From Fulvivirga ligni (GTDB lineage Bacteria; Bacteroidota; Bacteroidia; Cytophagales; Cyclobacteriaceae): a stretch of 64,000 nucleotides of DNA. Both the position numbers and the translations under genes were made by a program. Shown here piece by piece: positions 42,788-52,383 of the stretch. A model generated the notes under the pieces. The model saw only the letters and a program-made list of their open reading frames with translations. It had not been told where the DNA came from and ran no database searches. The DNA lies in NCBI RefSeq assembly GCF_021389935.1, contig NZ_CP089979.1, forward strand, positions 2,523,001 to 2,587,000. The letters are read 5' to 3'. The first letter of the stretch is position 1, and each line of letters starts with the position of its first letter.

Positions 42788-43035
42788 ATGCTTTACCGGT
42801 TTAATGCTTATTATGGGCCCATAACAGTCCATTTACCGAATAAACCTTAGCTGAGCAATCACGTGAGCATTTTATCATTTTTTTCATCCATTTCATAGAA
42901 AGCTTCCACTTAATGGAAAATATTTACCTGTTAAATTATTAATTAATTATTTGATAATCAGTATCTTATTAGTATTTGTGCCGTTTGGTTCTCCCTTTGT
43001 CATGGGATGTAATAAAATTCATAAACTGCACAAAT

Positions 43036-46000
43036 ATGAAAATTAATTTGACCAAGGTAATGTTGGGGATGATTTTGTGGGGAGCGTTAATTAATGTTTC
43101 TATAGCGCAAAATTGTGTTTCTCCTTATGATGTTGACTGGGATACCTATGCACTGGGTACCGATCCTCGAAATCAGACTTATGATGTGAGTGATGTAGAG
43201 CTAAGTATTAGTTCAATAGATATTTATGGACACGTAAGTGGCTTTTCTGTTTCTAATACCCTTCAAGGTATTAATAGTATAGTATGGGAGCAAACCATAG
43301 ATAACCGAAATGAATATGCTTTAGCCACATTCAAATTCAGTAAACCCACCTACTCATTTAGTTTTACTATTTTTGACGTGGATCAGGGAGTTTTCCAGGA
43401 TTCATTAACTATTAATGGTTACTCAGATGGAAAATTAGTGAGCTTGTCGGCTTCAGATGTAGTCACATCAGCAGCCAATACTTTCATAGGTAATAACACC
43501 GTGTTAGGTACTGGTTTCGCTGATAATAACACTTCTGATGGTAATGTAACCATTACCATTCCTGAAACCATTGATTCATTGGTTTTTCTTTATAATAACC
43601 ATACCCCAGCCACTTTCCAAACCATAGGTATCCATGATTTTTATTGGTGCGGGGCTGATAGTGATTATGATCACGTGCTGAATGTAGACGATGCCGATGA
43701 TGATAATGACGGTATTCCTGATGCCGATGAAGTAGGAGGTGTAGACCCTGGAGCAGATGAGGATGGTGATGACATTCCTGATTATATGGATCCTGATTTT
43801 TCAGCCTTTGTAGACGCCAATGGCGATGGTGTTCATGATGGTTATGACACTGATTTAGACGGTATCCCTAATCATTTAGATAGAGATTCTGATAATGATG
43901 GTATTCCTGACGCTGTAGAGGCCAATGCAGGGGTAGTGCCGGCAAATATGTCTTCTGATGGTAGATTTTCAAAAGATTATGCCATGGCTAATGATACTGA
44001 CGGAGATGGTATAGTGAATGACTTTGACGCTGATAATGGTGGTTCTCCGCTTGCCCTCCCAGATACTGATGCTGATGGAATAATTGACATGCTAGATAGA
44101 GATAGTGATGGTGATGGTATCACTGATGCCGTAGAGGCTGGGGCAGAAGATGCTGATGGAGATGGCATAGCTGATAATTTTTATGACTATGATAATGATG
44201 GCTTAAACGATAGTTATGATCTTACTTTTAATGGCAATATCCTGTCTATCTCAGACACTGATAATGATGGTCTGGTAGATTATAGAGATATCGATTCAGA
44301 TAAAGATGGTGTATTAGATAATGTAGAAGCTCAAAACAGTTTGGCATATCGTGCGGCTTCAGGCAGTGATTCGGATGGTGATGGTATTGATGATGCCTAT
44401 GATTCTGATGCCACCGGAGCTATCGTGTTACAAGATACTGATGGTGATGGAAAGTATGACTTTATAGATGGAGATTCTGATGGAGATGGTTTAAGGGATA
44501 TTTTCGAGGCCAATGATGGTAATAGCGATGGTCAGTTTGTGCTATTTAAGCATAATATAGATACTGACGGCGATGGTCTGGCTGATATGTTTGATGCTGA
44601 TAATGGAGGTTCTCCTGCTGCAATTCAAAATACAGATGGTGATGGTCTGCCAGATTATAGAGATAGCGACGATGATAATGATGGTATTCTTACCCTGAAT
44701 GAAGACTTTGATGCGGATAAGAATTACTCAAATGATTTTACACAAGGAGGAAGTCCTACTCCTGATTATTTATATGCCACTGATGATATGGATGGTGATG
44801 GTGTGCCTTCAAGCCTGGATGAGGATGATAATAATGATGGTATTGCTGATGTTGATCAAGGTTTTGGAGTAGATCCAGGTGCAGATGCTGATTCAGATGG
44901 CATTGAAAACTATTTAGATACAGACTATGTGCACCCTACAAAAGGCGCTTATGTAGATGCCAATCAGGATGGTATAAATGATATTTTTGATGTCGATCAG
45001 GATGGTATTCCTAATCATTTGGATCTGGATAATGATAATGATGGAATAGTGAATGCTGTTGAGGCTAATGGTGGTGTACTGCCAGCTAACATGAATGAAA
45101 ATGGCCAATACCCAGCAGTTTATGTGGCTGCTAATGATAGTGATGGCGATGGATTGGTAAATGATACAGACACTAGCACTGGTGGCGTAGCATTATCTAC
45201 TGACACCGATGGTGATGGTGTAGATGACTTTTTAGATGTAGATTCTGATGGTGATGGCATGCTTGACGTTGATGAAGCAGGAGCCACCTATTCTAACGCT
45301 AACGGCATAGTAGATAGCTATTCTAATATAGACGGAGATGCCCTGCCAGATTACCTTGATGCTGATAGCGATGGCGATGGAATCACAGATAATGTAGAAG
45401 GGCAATCAACAGCCGGTTATATCGCCCCGTCCGGATCTGATACTGATGGAGATGGCTTAGATAATTCATATGACGCTGATAATGGAGGAATTGCATTTGG
45501 TGCTGTTGATACAGATGCTGATGGCACACCAGATTTTCAGGATACTGATAGTGATAACGATGGCGTATCTGACTTAGTGGAAGGTCACGATAGCAATTCT
45601 GATGGTATTGCCGATAGAAGCCCTGTTGGTATTGACTCTGATGGAGATGGTTTAGACAATGCTTTTGATGCTGACAATGGTGGCGTTGCTGCGGCTGTTC
45701 AAAACACTGATGCGGCTGGAGAAGTAGATTTTAGAGATAGTGATGATGATGGTGATAATATACCCACTGAGGATGAAATGGCAGATTTAGATCCGGTAAA
45801 CGGAATTAGTGACTACCTTGAGGCGACATCAAACCCTTGTGGAAGCAGCTCTGTGCAGAGAGCTGTTTCTGGAAGCGCCTCAAGCGTAGTTTTTAACGTG
45901 GGCGTGGCATCTGCTAATTTTATGTTGGGTAATCCTAATTTCGATGGAACCACTAACACGGTGAGTACTTTTGGAAATGGAGATTACATTTATATTGATA

Positions 46001-47790
46001 TGCAGGAGTTTATACCTGCTGGTGAAACAGTTATATTATATACTGTGACTGATGCAGGTGATCAAATGCTGGTAGCTAGCGGTTTGCAAATAAACAATGG
46101 ATATTTAAACCTAACTGGAAATACTTATTTTACAGATAATGCTGGTGGGAATGCTTATGTTACTTATAACTATACTGTTCCAGCTGGTGGAGCCAGATAC
46201 ATGTTCATTCAAAGAACAGCGGGCACTTTTTATATAGATGCGCTAGTATATAATTTTAATAAGTGCGTGAGTGATATGGATAATGATGGCATAGCTGATG
46301 ATCAGGATCTTGATGACGATAATGACGGTCTCACTGATCTTCAAGAGGTTACTGCCTATGCCGCTGATCCAGATGGAGATGCTGACTATGACAATATTCC
46401 TAACTACATGGATACAGATTTTGCCGGATTTACTGATCTCAACTACGATGGTGTAGATGATAGAGCAGATTATGATGGAGACGGCATTCCTAATCACATG
46501 GATCTTGACAGCGATAATGATGGTGTGGTTGATGCAGTGGAAGCTAATGAAGGAGTGCTACCCGCTAACATGACCACCCAAGGTAAATACACTGCCTCTT
46601 ATGTGAAAGCCAACGATGCAGATAGCGATGGCTTAGCTAACGACGTTGACGGCACACCTTTGTCTAACCCTGATACAGATGGCGATGGTTTAGCAGATAT
46701 TTATGATAGAGATTCTGATAATGACGGTATTACAGACCTGGCAGAAGCCGGAGGAATAGATGTAGATGGAAATGGAGTGCTGGATAGCTTTGCAGATGAC
46801 GATGGTGACGGACTGGGCAATTCAGTGGATTCAAATTCTGGCGGTTCAGCTTTGTCTAATCCTGATACAGATGGAGACGGTACACCTAACTATCTGGATG
46901 CTGACTCTGATAACGATGGTATCCTGGATATTATAGAAGGGCATGATGGCAACGCTAATGGTATAGCGGACTGGGATGATGATAGCAATCGTACACTCAG
47001 TGCCTCTGAGGGTAATGCAGATACAGACGGTGATGGTATTTTAGATGCCTTTGATAGAGATAATTCAGGCGAAATAGCCAGTCTTGTTGATATTGATAAT
47101 GATGGTCTGTATAACTACATAGATAGTGATGATGATGGCGATGGCGTGAGTACAGCTGCCGAAGATAGCAATGGTAACAATGACTGGTCAGATGACTTTA
47201 CCTCTGGTCAAAGTAGTGCTCCTGACTATCTATATAACATTTACACTACGCTTCCCGTAGAGTTGGTAAGCTTTGAAGCTAACTGGCAAGAACCTTTCGT
47301 GCTGATAGAATGGGAGACCGCCTCAGAGCTTAATAATTATGGCTTTGAAATTGAGAGATCAATTAATGGCAGGGATTTTGTTTACATAGGTTTTGTGTCT
47401 GGTAATGGTACTTCGGATCAAGTTCATAACTATGAGTTTAAAGATAGAGAGGCGGCAGCAGGCACCAGATACTATTATCGCTTAAAGCAAATTGATTATG
47501 ATGATCAATATGAGTTTTCCAAAGTGGTGATGGTAGAGTCTGAAATTGAGACAAGATTGGATGTTAATGTATATCCAAACCCTAGTTCAGACTTCATAAA
47601 TATTCAGATTAATGACTACGAGGCAGAAGGTCAGTTTGAGATACTGAATTATAGTGGAGAGGTTGTTTTAAATGGAACATTCTCTAATAGAAGAGAGACA
47701 GTAGATGTCCGGTCTTTAAAAACAGGAGTGTACATTTTAAGGGTCTCAACTCGTGATCAAGTAATAACAAGTAAAGTGATAAAGAAATAG
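43036..47790 (+). CDS. Large secreted protein with TSP3-like calcium repeats and T9SS sorting domain
   Basis: The ATG at 43036 is preferred over the in-frame ATG at 42976, because it puts a signal peptide (MKINLTKVMLGMILWGAL...SIAQ) at the N-terminus; the protein then has 1584 residues. After a beta-rich N-terminal domain of about 200 residues it consists largely of aspartate-rich repeats of the D-x-D-x-D-G-(I/L)-x-D type, as in thrombospondin type 3 and OmpA-linked calcium repeats. A 140-residue non-repetitive domain (around 45840-46260) splits the repeats. The last 75 residues form a Por/type IX sorting domain (VYPNPSSDF, then GVYILRV and a Lys-Lys end). It should be exported across the outer membrane and attached or released at the surface. 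A role in adhesion or as a calcium-stiffened stalk is inferred. A hairpin terminator follows. Confidence 0.9.
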   Translation: MKINLTKVMLGMILWGALINVSIAQNCVSPYDVDWDTYALGTDPRNQTYDVSDVELSISSIDIYGHVSGFSVSNTLQGINSIVWEQTIDNRNEYALATFKFSKPTYSFSFTIFDVDQGVFQDSLTINGYSDGKLVSLSASDVVTSAANTFIGNNTVLGTGFADNNTSDGNVTITIPETIDSLVFLYNNHTPATFQTIGIHDFYWCGADSDYDHVLNVDDADDDNDGIPDADEVGGVDPGADEDGDDIPDYMDPDFSAFVDANGDGVHDGYDTDLDGIPNHLDRDSDNDGIPDAVEANAGVVPANMSSDGRFSKDYAMANDTDGDGIVNDFDADNGGSPLALPDTDADGIIDMLDRDSDGDGITDAVEAGAEDADGDGIADNFYDYDNDGLNDSYDLTFNGNILSISDTDNDGLVDYRDIDSDKDGVLDNVEAQNSLAYRAASGSDSDGDGIDDAYDSDATGAIVLQDTDGDGKYDFIDGDSDGDGLRDIFEANDGNSDGQFVLFKHNIDTDGDGLADMFDADNGGSPAAIQNTDGDGLPDYRDSDDDNDGILTLNEDFDADKNYSNDFTQGGSPTPDYLYATDDMDGDGVPSSLDEDDNNDGIADVDQGFGVDPGADADSDGIENYLDTDYVHPTKGAYVDANQDGINDIFDVDQDGIPNHLDLDNDNDGIVNAVEANGGVLPANMNENGQYPAVYVAANDSDGDGLVNDTDTSTGGVALSTDTDGDGVDDFLDVDSDGDGMLDVDEAGATYSNANGIVDSYSNIDGDALPDYLDADSDGDGITDNVEGQSTAGYIAPSGSDTDGDGLDNSYDADNGGIAFGAVDTDADGTPDFQDTDSDNDGVSDLVEGHDSNSDGIADRSPVGIDSDGDGLDNAFDADNGGVAAAVQNTDAAGEVDFRDSDDDGDNIPTEDEMADLDPVNGISDYLEATSNPCGSSSVQRAVSGSASSVVFNVGVASANFMLGNPNFDGTTNTVSTFGNGDYIYIDMQEFIPAGETVILYTVTDAGDQMLVASGLQINNGYLNLTGNTYFTDNAGGNAYVTYNYTVPAGGARYMFIQRTAGTFYIDALVYNFNKCVSDMDNDGIADDQDLDDDNDGLTDLQEVTAYAADPDGDADYDNIPNYMDTDFAGFTDLNYDGVDDRADYDGDGIPNHMDLDSDNDGVVDAVEANEGVLPANMTTQGKYTASYVKANDADSDGLANDVDGTPLSNPDTDGDGLADIYDRDSDNDGITDLAEAGGIDVDGNGVLDSFADDDGDGLGNSVDSNSGGSALSNPDTDGDGTPNYLDADSDNDGILDIIEGHDGNANGIADWDDDSNRTLSASEGNADTDGDGILDAFDRDNSGEIASLVDIDNDGLYNYIDSDDDGDGVSTAAEDSNGNNDWSDDFTSGQSSAPDYLYNIYTTLPVELVSFEANWQEPFVLIEWETASELNNYGFEIERSINGRDFVYIGFVSGNGTSDQVHNYEFKDREAAAGTRYYYRLKQIDYDDQYEFSKVVMVESEIETRLDVNVYPNPSSDFINIQINDYEAEGQFEILNYSGEVVLNGTFSNRRETVDVRSLKTGVYILRVSTRDQVITSKVIKK

Positions 47791-47807
47791 TAAATATTAT
47801 AGTCCAC

Positions 47808-47847
47808 TGAGAAAAGGGGTGAGAAATCATCCCTTTTCTTTTTTCTT
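47808..47847 (+). terminator. Rho-independent terminator after the TSP3-repeat gene
   Basis: The stem agaaaaggggtga / tcatcccttttct with a gaaa loop is followed by a T-rich run, about 20 bp after the stop codon. Confidence 0.8.
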
Positions 47848-47941
47848 CTAAAAGTTAAGCATCGTTTTATCTTATCTATGAATAAAACTCTAATTTTAAC
47901 CCACTAATAGCCTCATGTTATTTAATCAAACCAAACCATTC

Positions 47942-48970
47942 ATGAACTTATTCCGATCTCTGTTAGCTTTTGTATTATTTATTTCAATTATGGCCTGTGG
48001 AGATAATGAAATAACTGGTCCATTTACAGTGGATCAAAACTTTACAATAGAAGAGAACGCGGCCAATGGAACCTATGTTGGCAAACTGGTGGCTGCATCT
48101 GGAAGTAACGTTACTTTCTCATTCAAATCTGGTAATGATCAGGGGATATTTAACCTTGAGGCTGCAAGTGGAGTAATTACAGTGGCTGATTCTAGTGGTC
48201 TGGATTATGAAACCAACCCAGAATTTAATTTAGTGGTTGAGGCTCAGGATGAATCTTCTCAGAAAGCAGATATGGCAGTTTTAATTACGCTGGCAGATGT
48301 GACACCAACCACTGATGGTCTTATGGCTTATTATTCTTTTGATGGAAGTGCGCTAAATCAATTGAGAGCATCTTTGGCTTCAGATACTACGCACGGAAAA
48401 GTTACTGCAGCCACCATACAAGCTAATGATCACGGTTTAGAAACGGATAGTGTCTACTATTTTAATGGTGCAGCTTATATCAATTTTGGTACAGACACCA
48501 TTTTCGATCTGGGTAAATTTGATGATTGGACCTTGTCAGTCTGGGTAAAGCAAGAGAGTAGTGCTGAAGGTGGGGCTATTTTTAGTAAATACTGGTCTAC
48601 TGAGGGTCGTAGTTATAGCTTATCCACCACCAGGTCAGGAGATGAATATGGTGTTAATTTTACAGCCTTTGTAAATAATAGCGAGGTAAGCCTTTCATCG
48701 TCTATTACAGCCAATCAATGGCAGCATATTTTAATTAAGGAAGAAGATAACAGTACGCTCACTATGTTCGTGCAGGGAGAGCAGGTAAATCAGCTAGTTC
48801 TTGAAGATATAACCATTATGCAATACGATACTGTGCCAGCTATAATGGGTGCTTATAGAGAATTCAATAGTGCATATGACAACGGATTTACTGGTCAATT
48901 AGACGACCTAAGACTATATAATGCAGCACTATCTGATGAGGATTGTAGAACTATTTTTACCGAAGAGTAA
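47942..48970 (+). CDS. Lipoprotein with cadherin-like and LamG-like domains
   Basis: The ATG at 47942 is chosen over the upstream one at 47915 since MNLFRSLLAFVLFISIMAC makes a proper SPII signal with the lipid-bearing Cys. Residues of about 25-105 look like a cadherin-type repeat (SGVITVADSSGLDYE...NLVVEAQDE). The rest resembles a concanavalin-like LamG domain (GLMAYYSFDGSA at its start, WTLSVWVKQ and LDDLRLYNAALS later). Such proteins bind glycans or other surface ligands on the cell exterior. The precise ligand is unknown. It is 150 bp downstream of the TSP3-repeat gene but separated by a terminator. Confidence 0.8.
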   Translation: MNLFRSLLAFVLFISIMACGDNEITGPFTVDQNFTIEENAANGTYVGKLVAASGSNVTFSFKSGNDQGIFNLEAASGVITVADSSGLDYETNPEFNLVVEAQDESSQKADMAVLITLADVTPTTDGLMAYYSFDGSALNQLRASLASDTTHGKVTAATIQANDHGLETDSVYYFNGAAYINFGTDTIFDLGKFDDWTLSVWVKQESSAEGGAIFSKYWSTEGRSYSLSTTRSGDEYGVNFTAFVNNSEVSLSSSITANQWQHILIKEEDNSTLTMFVQGEQVNQLVLEDITIMQYDTVPAIMGAYREFNSAYDNGFTGQLDDLRLYNAALSDEDCRTIFTEE

Positions 48971-49101
48971 ACCGGAGATTACGTATTTACCAGCCTCTGG
49001 AGCTATTGCTTTAGCAGCTCTAAATGACTATCTTACTATTAATGACCGTCGCAGCTTTCAAGTGCGGATGTTATAGATAAAATGGGATTAAAAGGCTGGC
49101 C

Positions 49102-49668
49102 ATGAGTAAATACTGGAGTTCTCTACCTATTGTAGTGCTGGGAAGTGGAATCATTTACCTTCTTTATTTTTCAGCCTGCAATGGAGTATTTGAAATCTAC
49201 TCATCTCTGTTTATTATCATAATCATTCTCGGTTATCTCGCCTTCTACTACCTGATTCAAATCATTGATTCATTGCAAAGTGGCAGAAACAAAATGAAGT
49301 ACCAACCTCTACTGGTACTTTTACTGGTTTCTATTGTCGGTTATGGTATTCACCAAGTGCAGGAGCATAGTGAGAGTGAAATAATCTTAAAAGCACATAG
49401 GTCTGTTAAATATGAAGAGGATGTTTTAATTCACCTACAGGAAAATGGAAAACTAGAAATAGTTTACGGCTATGTAGAAGACCGCTGCTCCTGTCTGGAA
49501 GTGTATACGTTCAAAGACGATACATTGAAAATGCCAGAATTGAGCGAAGAACGTCAGCGTATGTTTAATTTATCTAAGGTCTTGGTCAGATCAGACCAAT
49601 TTCTAATTCCCGTAGTAAATAACCAAATAGAGGCTGATAGTAGTGTGTTTTTTAAGGTTTATGATTAG
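49102..49668 (+). CDS. Hypothetical membrane protein
   Basis: 188 residues. Three hydrophobic segments lie at about 8-28, 33-53 and 70-86, followed by a soluble C-terminal part of about 100 residues that includes a CSC pair (DRCSCLEVY). I do not recognise a family. It may form a unit with the lipoprotein genes around it, but no sequence feature shows this. Confidence 0.65.
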   Translation: MSKYWSSLPIVVLGSGIIYLLYFSACNGVFEIYSSLFIIIIILGYLAFYYLIQIIDSLQSGRNKMKYQPLLVLLLVSIVGYGIHQVQEHSESEIILKAHRSVKYEEDVLIHLQENGKLEIVYGYVEDRCSCLEVYTFKDDTLKMPELSEERQRMFNLSKVLVRSDQFLIPVVNNQIEADSSVFFKVYD

Positions 49669-49850
49669 GTTTTCCAAAGAGTCGGGCTTCCGGTCCTCCC
49701 GTGAATGCATGGTGTCTTCTCAATGTTTTTCCTTGAAATAGTTAAATTAATAAGTTGAATTTTATATATTTCACTCTAAATCTGCAGTGTAACGGAATAG
49801 TGTAAGAGAAGCCTTAAGAGCCTTTCGATCATTGTGTGCAAATAATTTAT

Positions 49851-51311
49851 ATGAAGTCAACCTTTGTAAACTCTATAGTTTTATCACTTATAATTAGTTT
49901 ATTGAGTTGTGACCAACCTGATATAGAGTCTCCATTAGAAATCAACTTTAATTCTAGAGCATATGTTTCTTTAGAGATATTTAACATTTCTTCAGCAAGG
50001 AATTTTAAGTTCAGCTATCTTCCAAGATTATATCCAAGGCGAAGGGAGACCCCCGAATATAATATAAATAGTGATACCACCCTTATTGTGGAGCTTATCA
50101 CAAATATGCCTCAAGAATTCGATTTTAATTTAATTGACCTTCAAATACCCTTTTTTTCGGTCCCTAACGACACTGTTCATATATCTATTGATTTAAAAAA
50201 TGGAGATATTAATTATTCTGGAATCAATCAAAATATTAATCGTTACCTTCTTTCAAAGACTAAGATTCAGCGGAAAATTGATGCGCGAAGAAGCGAAATT
50301 TATAATGACGAATCGTTATCCTATTCTGAGTTCTGCTCTAACCTAGATTCGGTATCGAAAGTAGAAAGGAAAATAATTGACACCACCACTCTTGATTTGC
50401 CTAAGTGGTTTAGATTGTTGACAGATAAAAATATTGATTTTAAAACTGCATACTCTAAATTAAGTCTTCCCAATTATCGAAATTTTTTGAAGCTTGAAAA
50501 TTCAAACATGCCATCTAAGGCAGATCTGGAATTTTTATCAAGTATAGATTTAACGTCTCCCTACAACCAATATGTGTCTAGTTTTTATTCATTTATGAAT
50601 TTCTATAGTTTCTATCTGATATATGGTGATAATTATGTTATCAGTGATTCAGTTCAGTTACTTTTTAATGATTTAAGTCAATCTACCAGGATGTTTGAGG
50701 CTGCGTTAAAAACTGACCTTACTGAGGATAATTTTTTAGCTTTTGCTACTGCTCAGACTATTAGTGACATAGGCCTTGTGCGTGATAGAAGAAAAGGAAG
50801 ATTAGAGTATTTAGATTCAATGTATGGCCCTGAGTCAAGTGTTGTGAAATATCTGGTTGCTGTAGATTCTGAATTAGCACAGTATAATTTGAAAAGTGGA
50901 GATACTGCGCCATCCTTCTATCTGGAAGATTTGAATAAGAACTTGCATAGCCTTCAAGATCATAGGGGTAGAATTGTACTTCTTAACTTTTACACACCAG
51001 GCTGCGTTGCCTGCAAAAAGGAAGTACCATACGAACGTGAGCTTCAGGCAAAGTACGAAGACAATTTTCAAATAATAAATGTCTGTATGACCGATTCAAA
51101 AGAGTCATTTCAGAAAACCTATTCAAAATTTCAACTTGAAGGAATTAATGTCTTTACACCTGGAAGTTGGATGAAAAAGTTAAGAGATAAATATATGATT
51201 AATGGTTATCCGCACTATGTCCTTGTTGATAGAGATGGCAATATAGTAAAGAACCATGCCTTCAAACCAAGTAGTAAAAAACTTGAACCTCTTATAGAGT
51301 CTATTTTATAA
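49851..51311 (+). CDS. Thioredoxin-fold lipoprotein, TlpA/ResA-like
   Basis: The ATG at 49851 is preferred to the GTG at 49836, because it begins an SPII signal (MKSTFVNSIVLSLIISLLSC). The mature protein has a long N-terminal part of about 330 residues without a recognised family and a C-terminal thioredoxin-like domain (about 350-486) with the redox motif CVAC in NFYTPGCVACKKEV and a cis-Pro region near GYPHYVLVDRDG. This is the common Bacteroidota arrangement of DUF-type plus TlpA/AhpC-TSA domains. It probably acts as a periplasmic disulfide reductase. The gene converges on the downstream regulator gene. Confidence 0.85.
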   Translation: MKSTFVNSIVLSLIISLLSCDQPDIESPLEINFNSRAYVSLEIFNISSARNFKFSYLPRLYPRRRETPEYNINSDTTLIVELITNMPQEFDFNLIDLQIPFFSVPNDTVHISIDLKNGDINYSGINQNINRYLLSKTKIQRKIDARRSEIYNDESLSYSEFCSNLDSVSKVERKIIDTTTLDLPKWFRLLTDKNIDFKTAYSKLSLPNYRNFLKLENSNMPSKADLEFLSSIDLTSPYNQYVSSFYSFMNFYSFYLIYGDNYVISDSVQLLFNDLSQSTRMFEAALKTDLTEDNFLAFATAQTISDIGLVRDRRKGRLEYLDSMYGPESSVVKYLVAVDSELAQYNLKSGDTAPSFYLEDLNKNLHSLQDHRGRIVLLNFYTPGCVACKKEVPYERELQAKYEDNFQIINVCMTDSKESFQKTYSKFQLEGINVFTPGSWMKKLRDKYMINGYPHYVLVDRDGNIVKNHAFKPSSKKLEPLIESIL

Positions 51312-51315
51312 AGGA

Positions 51316-51329
51316 GCTAATATTAGCTA
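51316..51329. other. Perfect 14-bp palindrome between convergent genes
   Basis: The sequence agctaatattagct lies 5 bp after the thioredoxin-like gene. No T-run follows. It could be a weak site or chance. Confidence 0.3.
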
Positions 51330-51435
51330 TAACAAAATGATATCTCTCAGATGATCCATCTTTTTAGTACTTACCTAATAAGCACATCCTTTTATCCAAT
51401 TCCTTGATATAGGAGAAGGTTTGTGAAAACACTTT

Positions 51436-52290
51436 TCATTGCATTTGCACCAATGCCCTTATCTCCTTCCTAAACGCTACCGGACTCATTCCTCTGTTCT
51501 TTCTAAAAAATTTATTCAAGTGGCTTTCATCTGTAAAGCCCATGTTAAAGGCAATTTCATTGATTCTTAGGTTGCTATGTTTTAGTCTGTGCTCTATGAG
51601 TTTGAGTCTGTAGTTATTAATGTATTGCTGCAGTGTTTCAGAGGTGTGTTTCTTGAAATATCGCCCAAGGTATGATTCAGAGATACCAAATATTTCACTG
51701 ATGGCTTTAGACCTGATTTTCTCGGGCTCATAAATGTTTTGTTGGATGTAATGAAGAATGTCGAGTATCTTTTCTTCGCTGTATTCTGTGATGCTGTCAG
51801 GTAAGAATTTGGCAATGTTCCTGGTCACTACCACAATCAAAGTATTGATCATTTGTTGGGTAAGTTCCGTGTTGTAAAGATCCTGGTTCAGGTACTCGCG
51901 AACTATGGCTTCAACCATCGGCCTTACCAGTAGCTTATCGGTTTGATTCTTCAAAATACAGCCAGGCTGTTTGCCTGCATTTTGCAGCATAAACTCTATT
52001 CTTTCGATGTTATTAGCCTGTAAACCAGATGATTTGATATAGATATCATTAAAGCGCAGGAAGAAGAATGTGGTAGGCTTTTCTATTTCAAATTTATGAC
52101 AATCATTCGGGGTGATCAGGAACATGTGATTTTCAATGTATCTGAATTTGCTGTTGTTGATACACTGCTTTCCTGATCCTGACAGTACATATACCAATTC
52201 AAAAAAGGTATTCTTATGTCCCACGGCCGGACTTTCCTCCATGGTTACATACTCTATTTCGTACGGTTGATATAAGCTCAGCTTCTGCAT
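51436..52290 (-). CDS. AraC-family transcriptional regulator
   Basis: 284 residues. The N-terminal half is a cupin-like sensor domain (HKNTFFELVYVLSGSGK). The last 100 residues hold the two helix-turn-helix motifs of the AraC/XylS family (SKAISEIFGISESYLGRYFKK and INEIAFNMGFTDESHLNKFF) followed by the typical GMSPVAFRKE signature. It is transcribed away from a quinone-oxidoreductase gene and two aldo/keto reductase genes with 93 bp between the divergent starts, which strongly suggests that it controls them, probably in response to an aldehyde, quinone or similar electrophile (inferred). Confidence 0.93.
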   Translation of the reverse strand: MQKLSLYQPYEIEYVTMEESPAVGHKNTFFELVYVLSGSGKQCINNSKFRYIENHMFLITPNDCHKFEIEKPTTFFFLRFNDIYIKSSGLQANNIERIEFMLQNAGKQPGCILKNQTDKLLVRPMVEAIVREYLNQDLYNTELTQQMINTLIVVVTRNIAKFLPDSITEYSEEKILDILHYIQQNIYEPEKIRSKAISEIFGISESYLGRYFKKHTSETLQQYINNYRLKLIEHRLKHSNLRINEIAFNMGFTDESHLNKFFRKNRGMSPVAFRKEIRALVQMQ

Positions 52291-52322
52291 GACACAAAAT
52301 TACCGAAAATACGAAAACATGT

Positions 52323-52347
52323 ACCAGTATATCGCTTGTTAACTGGT
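52323..52347. promoter_or_regulatory. Inverted repeat, candidate regulator binding site
   Basis: The half sites accagt and actggt are separated by 13 bp in the gap between the AraC gene and the oxidoreductase gene. Each is followed or flanked by a tatat stretch. The position just upstream of the likely -7 element suits an activator. Confidence 0.5.
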
Positions 52348-52348
52348 A

Positions 52349-52356
52349 TATATTTG
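52349..52356 (+). promoter_or_regulatory. Candidate Bacteroidota -7 promoter element
   Basis: The octamer tatatttg matches the TAnnTTTG consensus and lies 28 bp before the start codon of the oxidoreductase. A clear TTG at the expected -33 spacing is not visible, which would fit activator dependence. Confidence 0.45.
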
Positions 52357-52383
52357 CTATGTATTTAAACGAGAACTGAAAAA

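Noticed and set aside
42976-43035. Upstream ATG for the TSP3-repeat protein
   Set aside because: It would add 20 polar residues in front of a clear signal peptide that starts at 43036.
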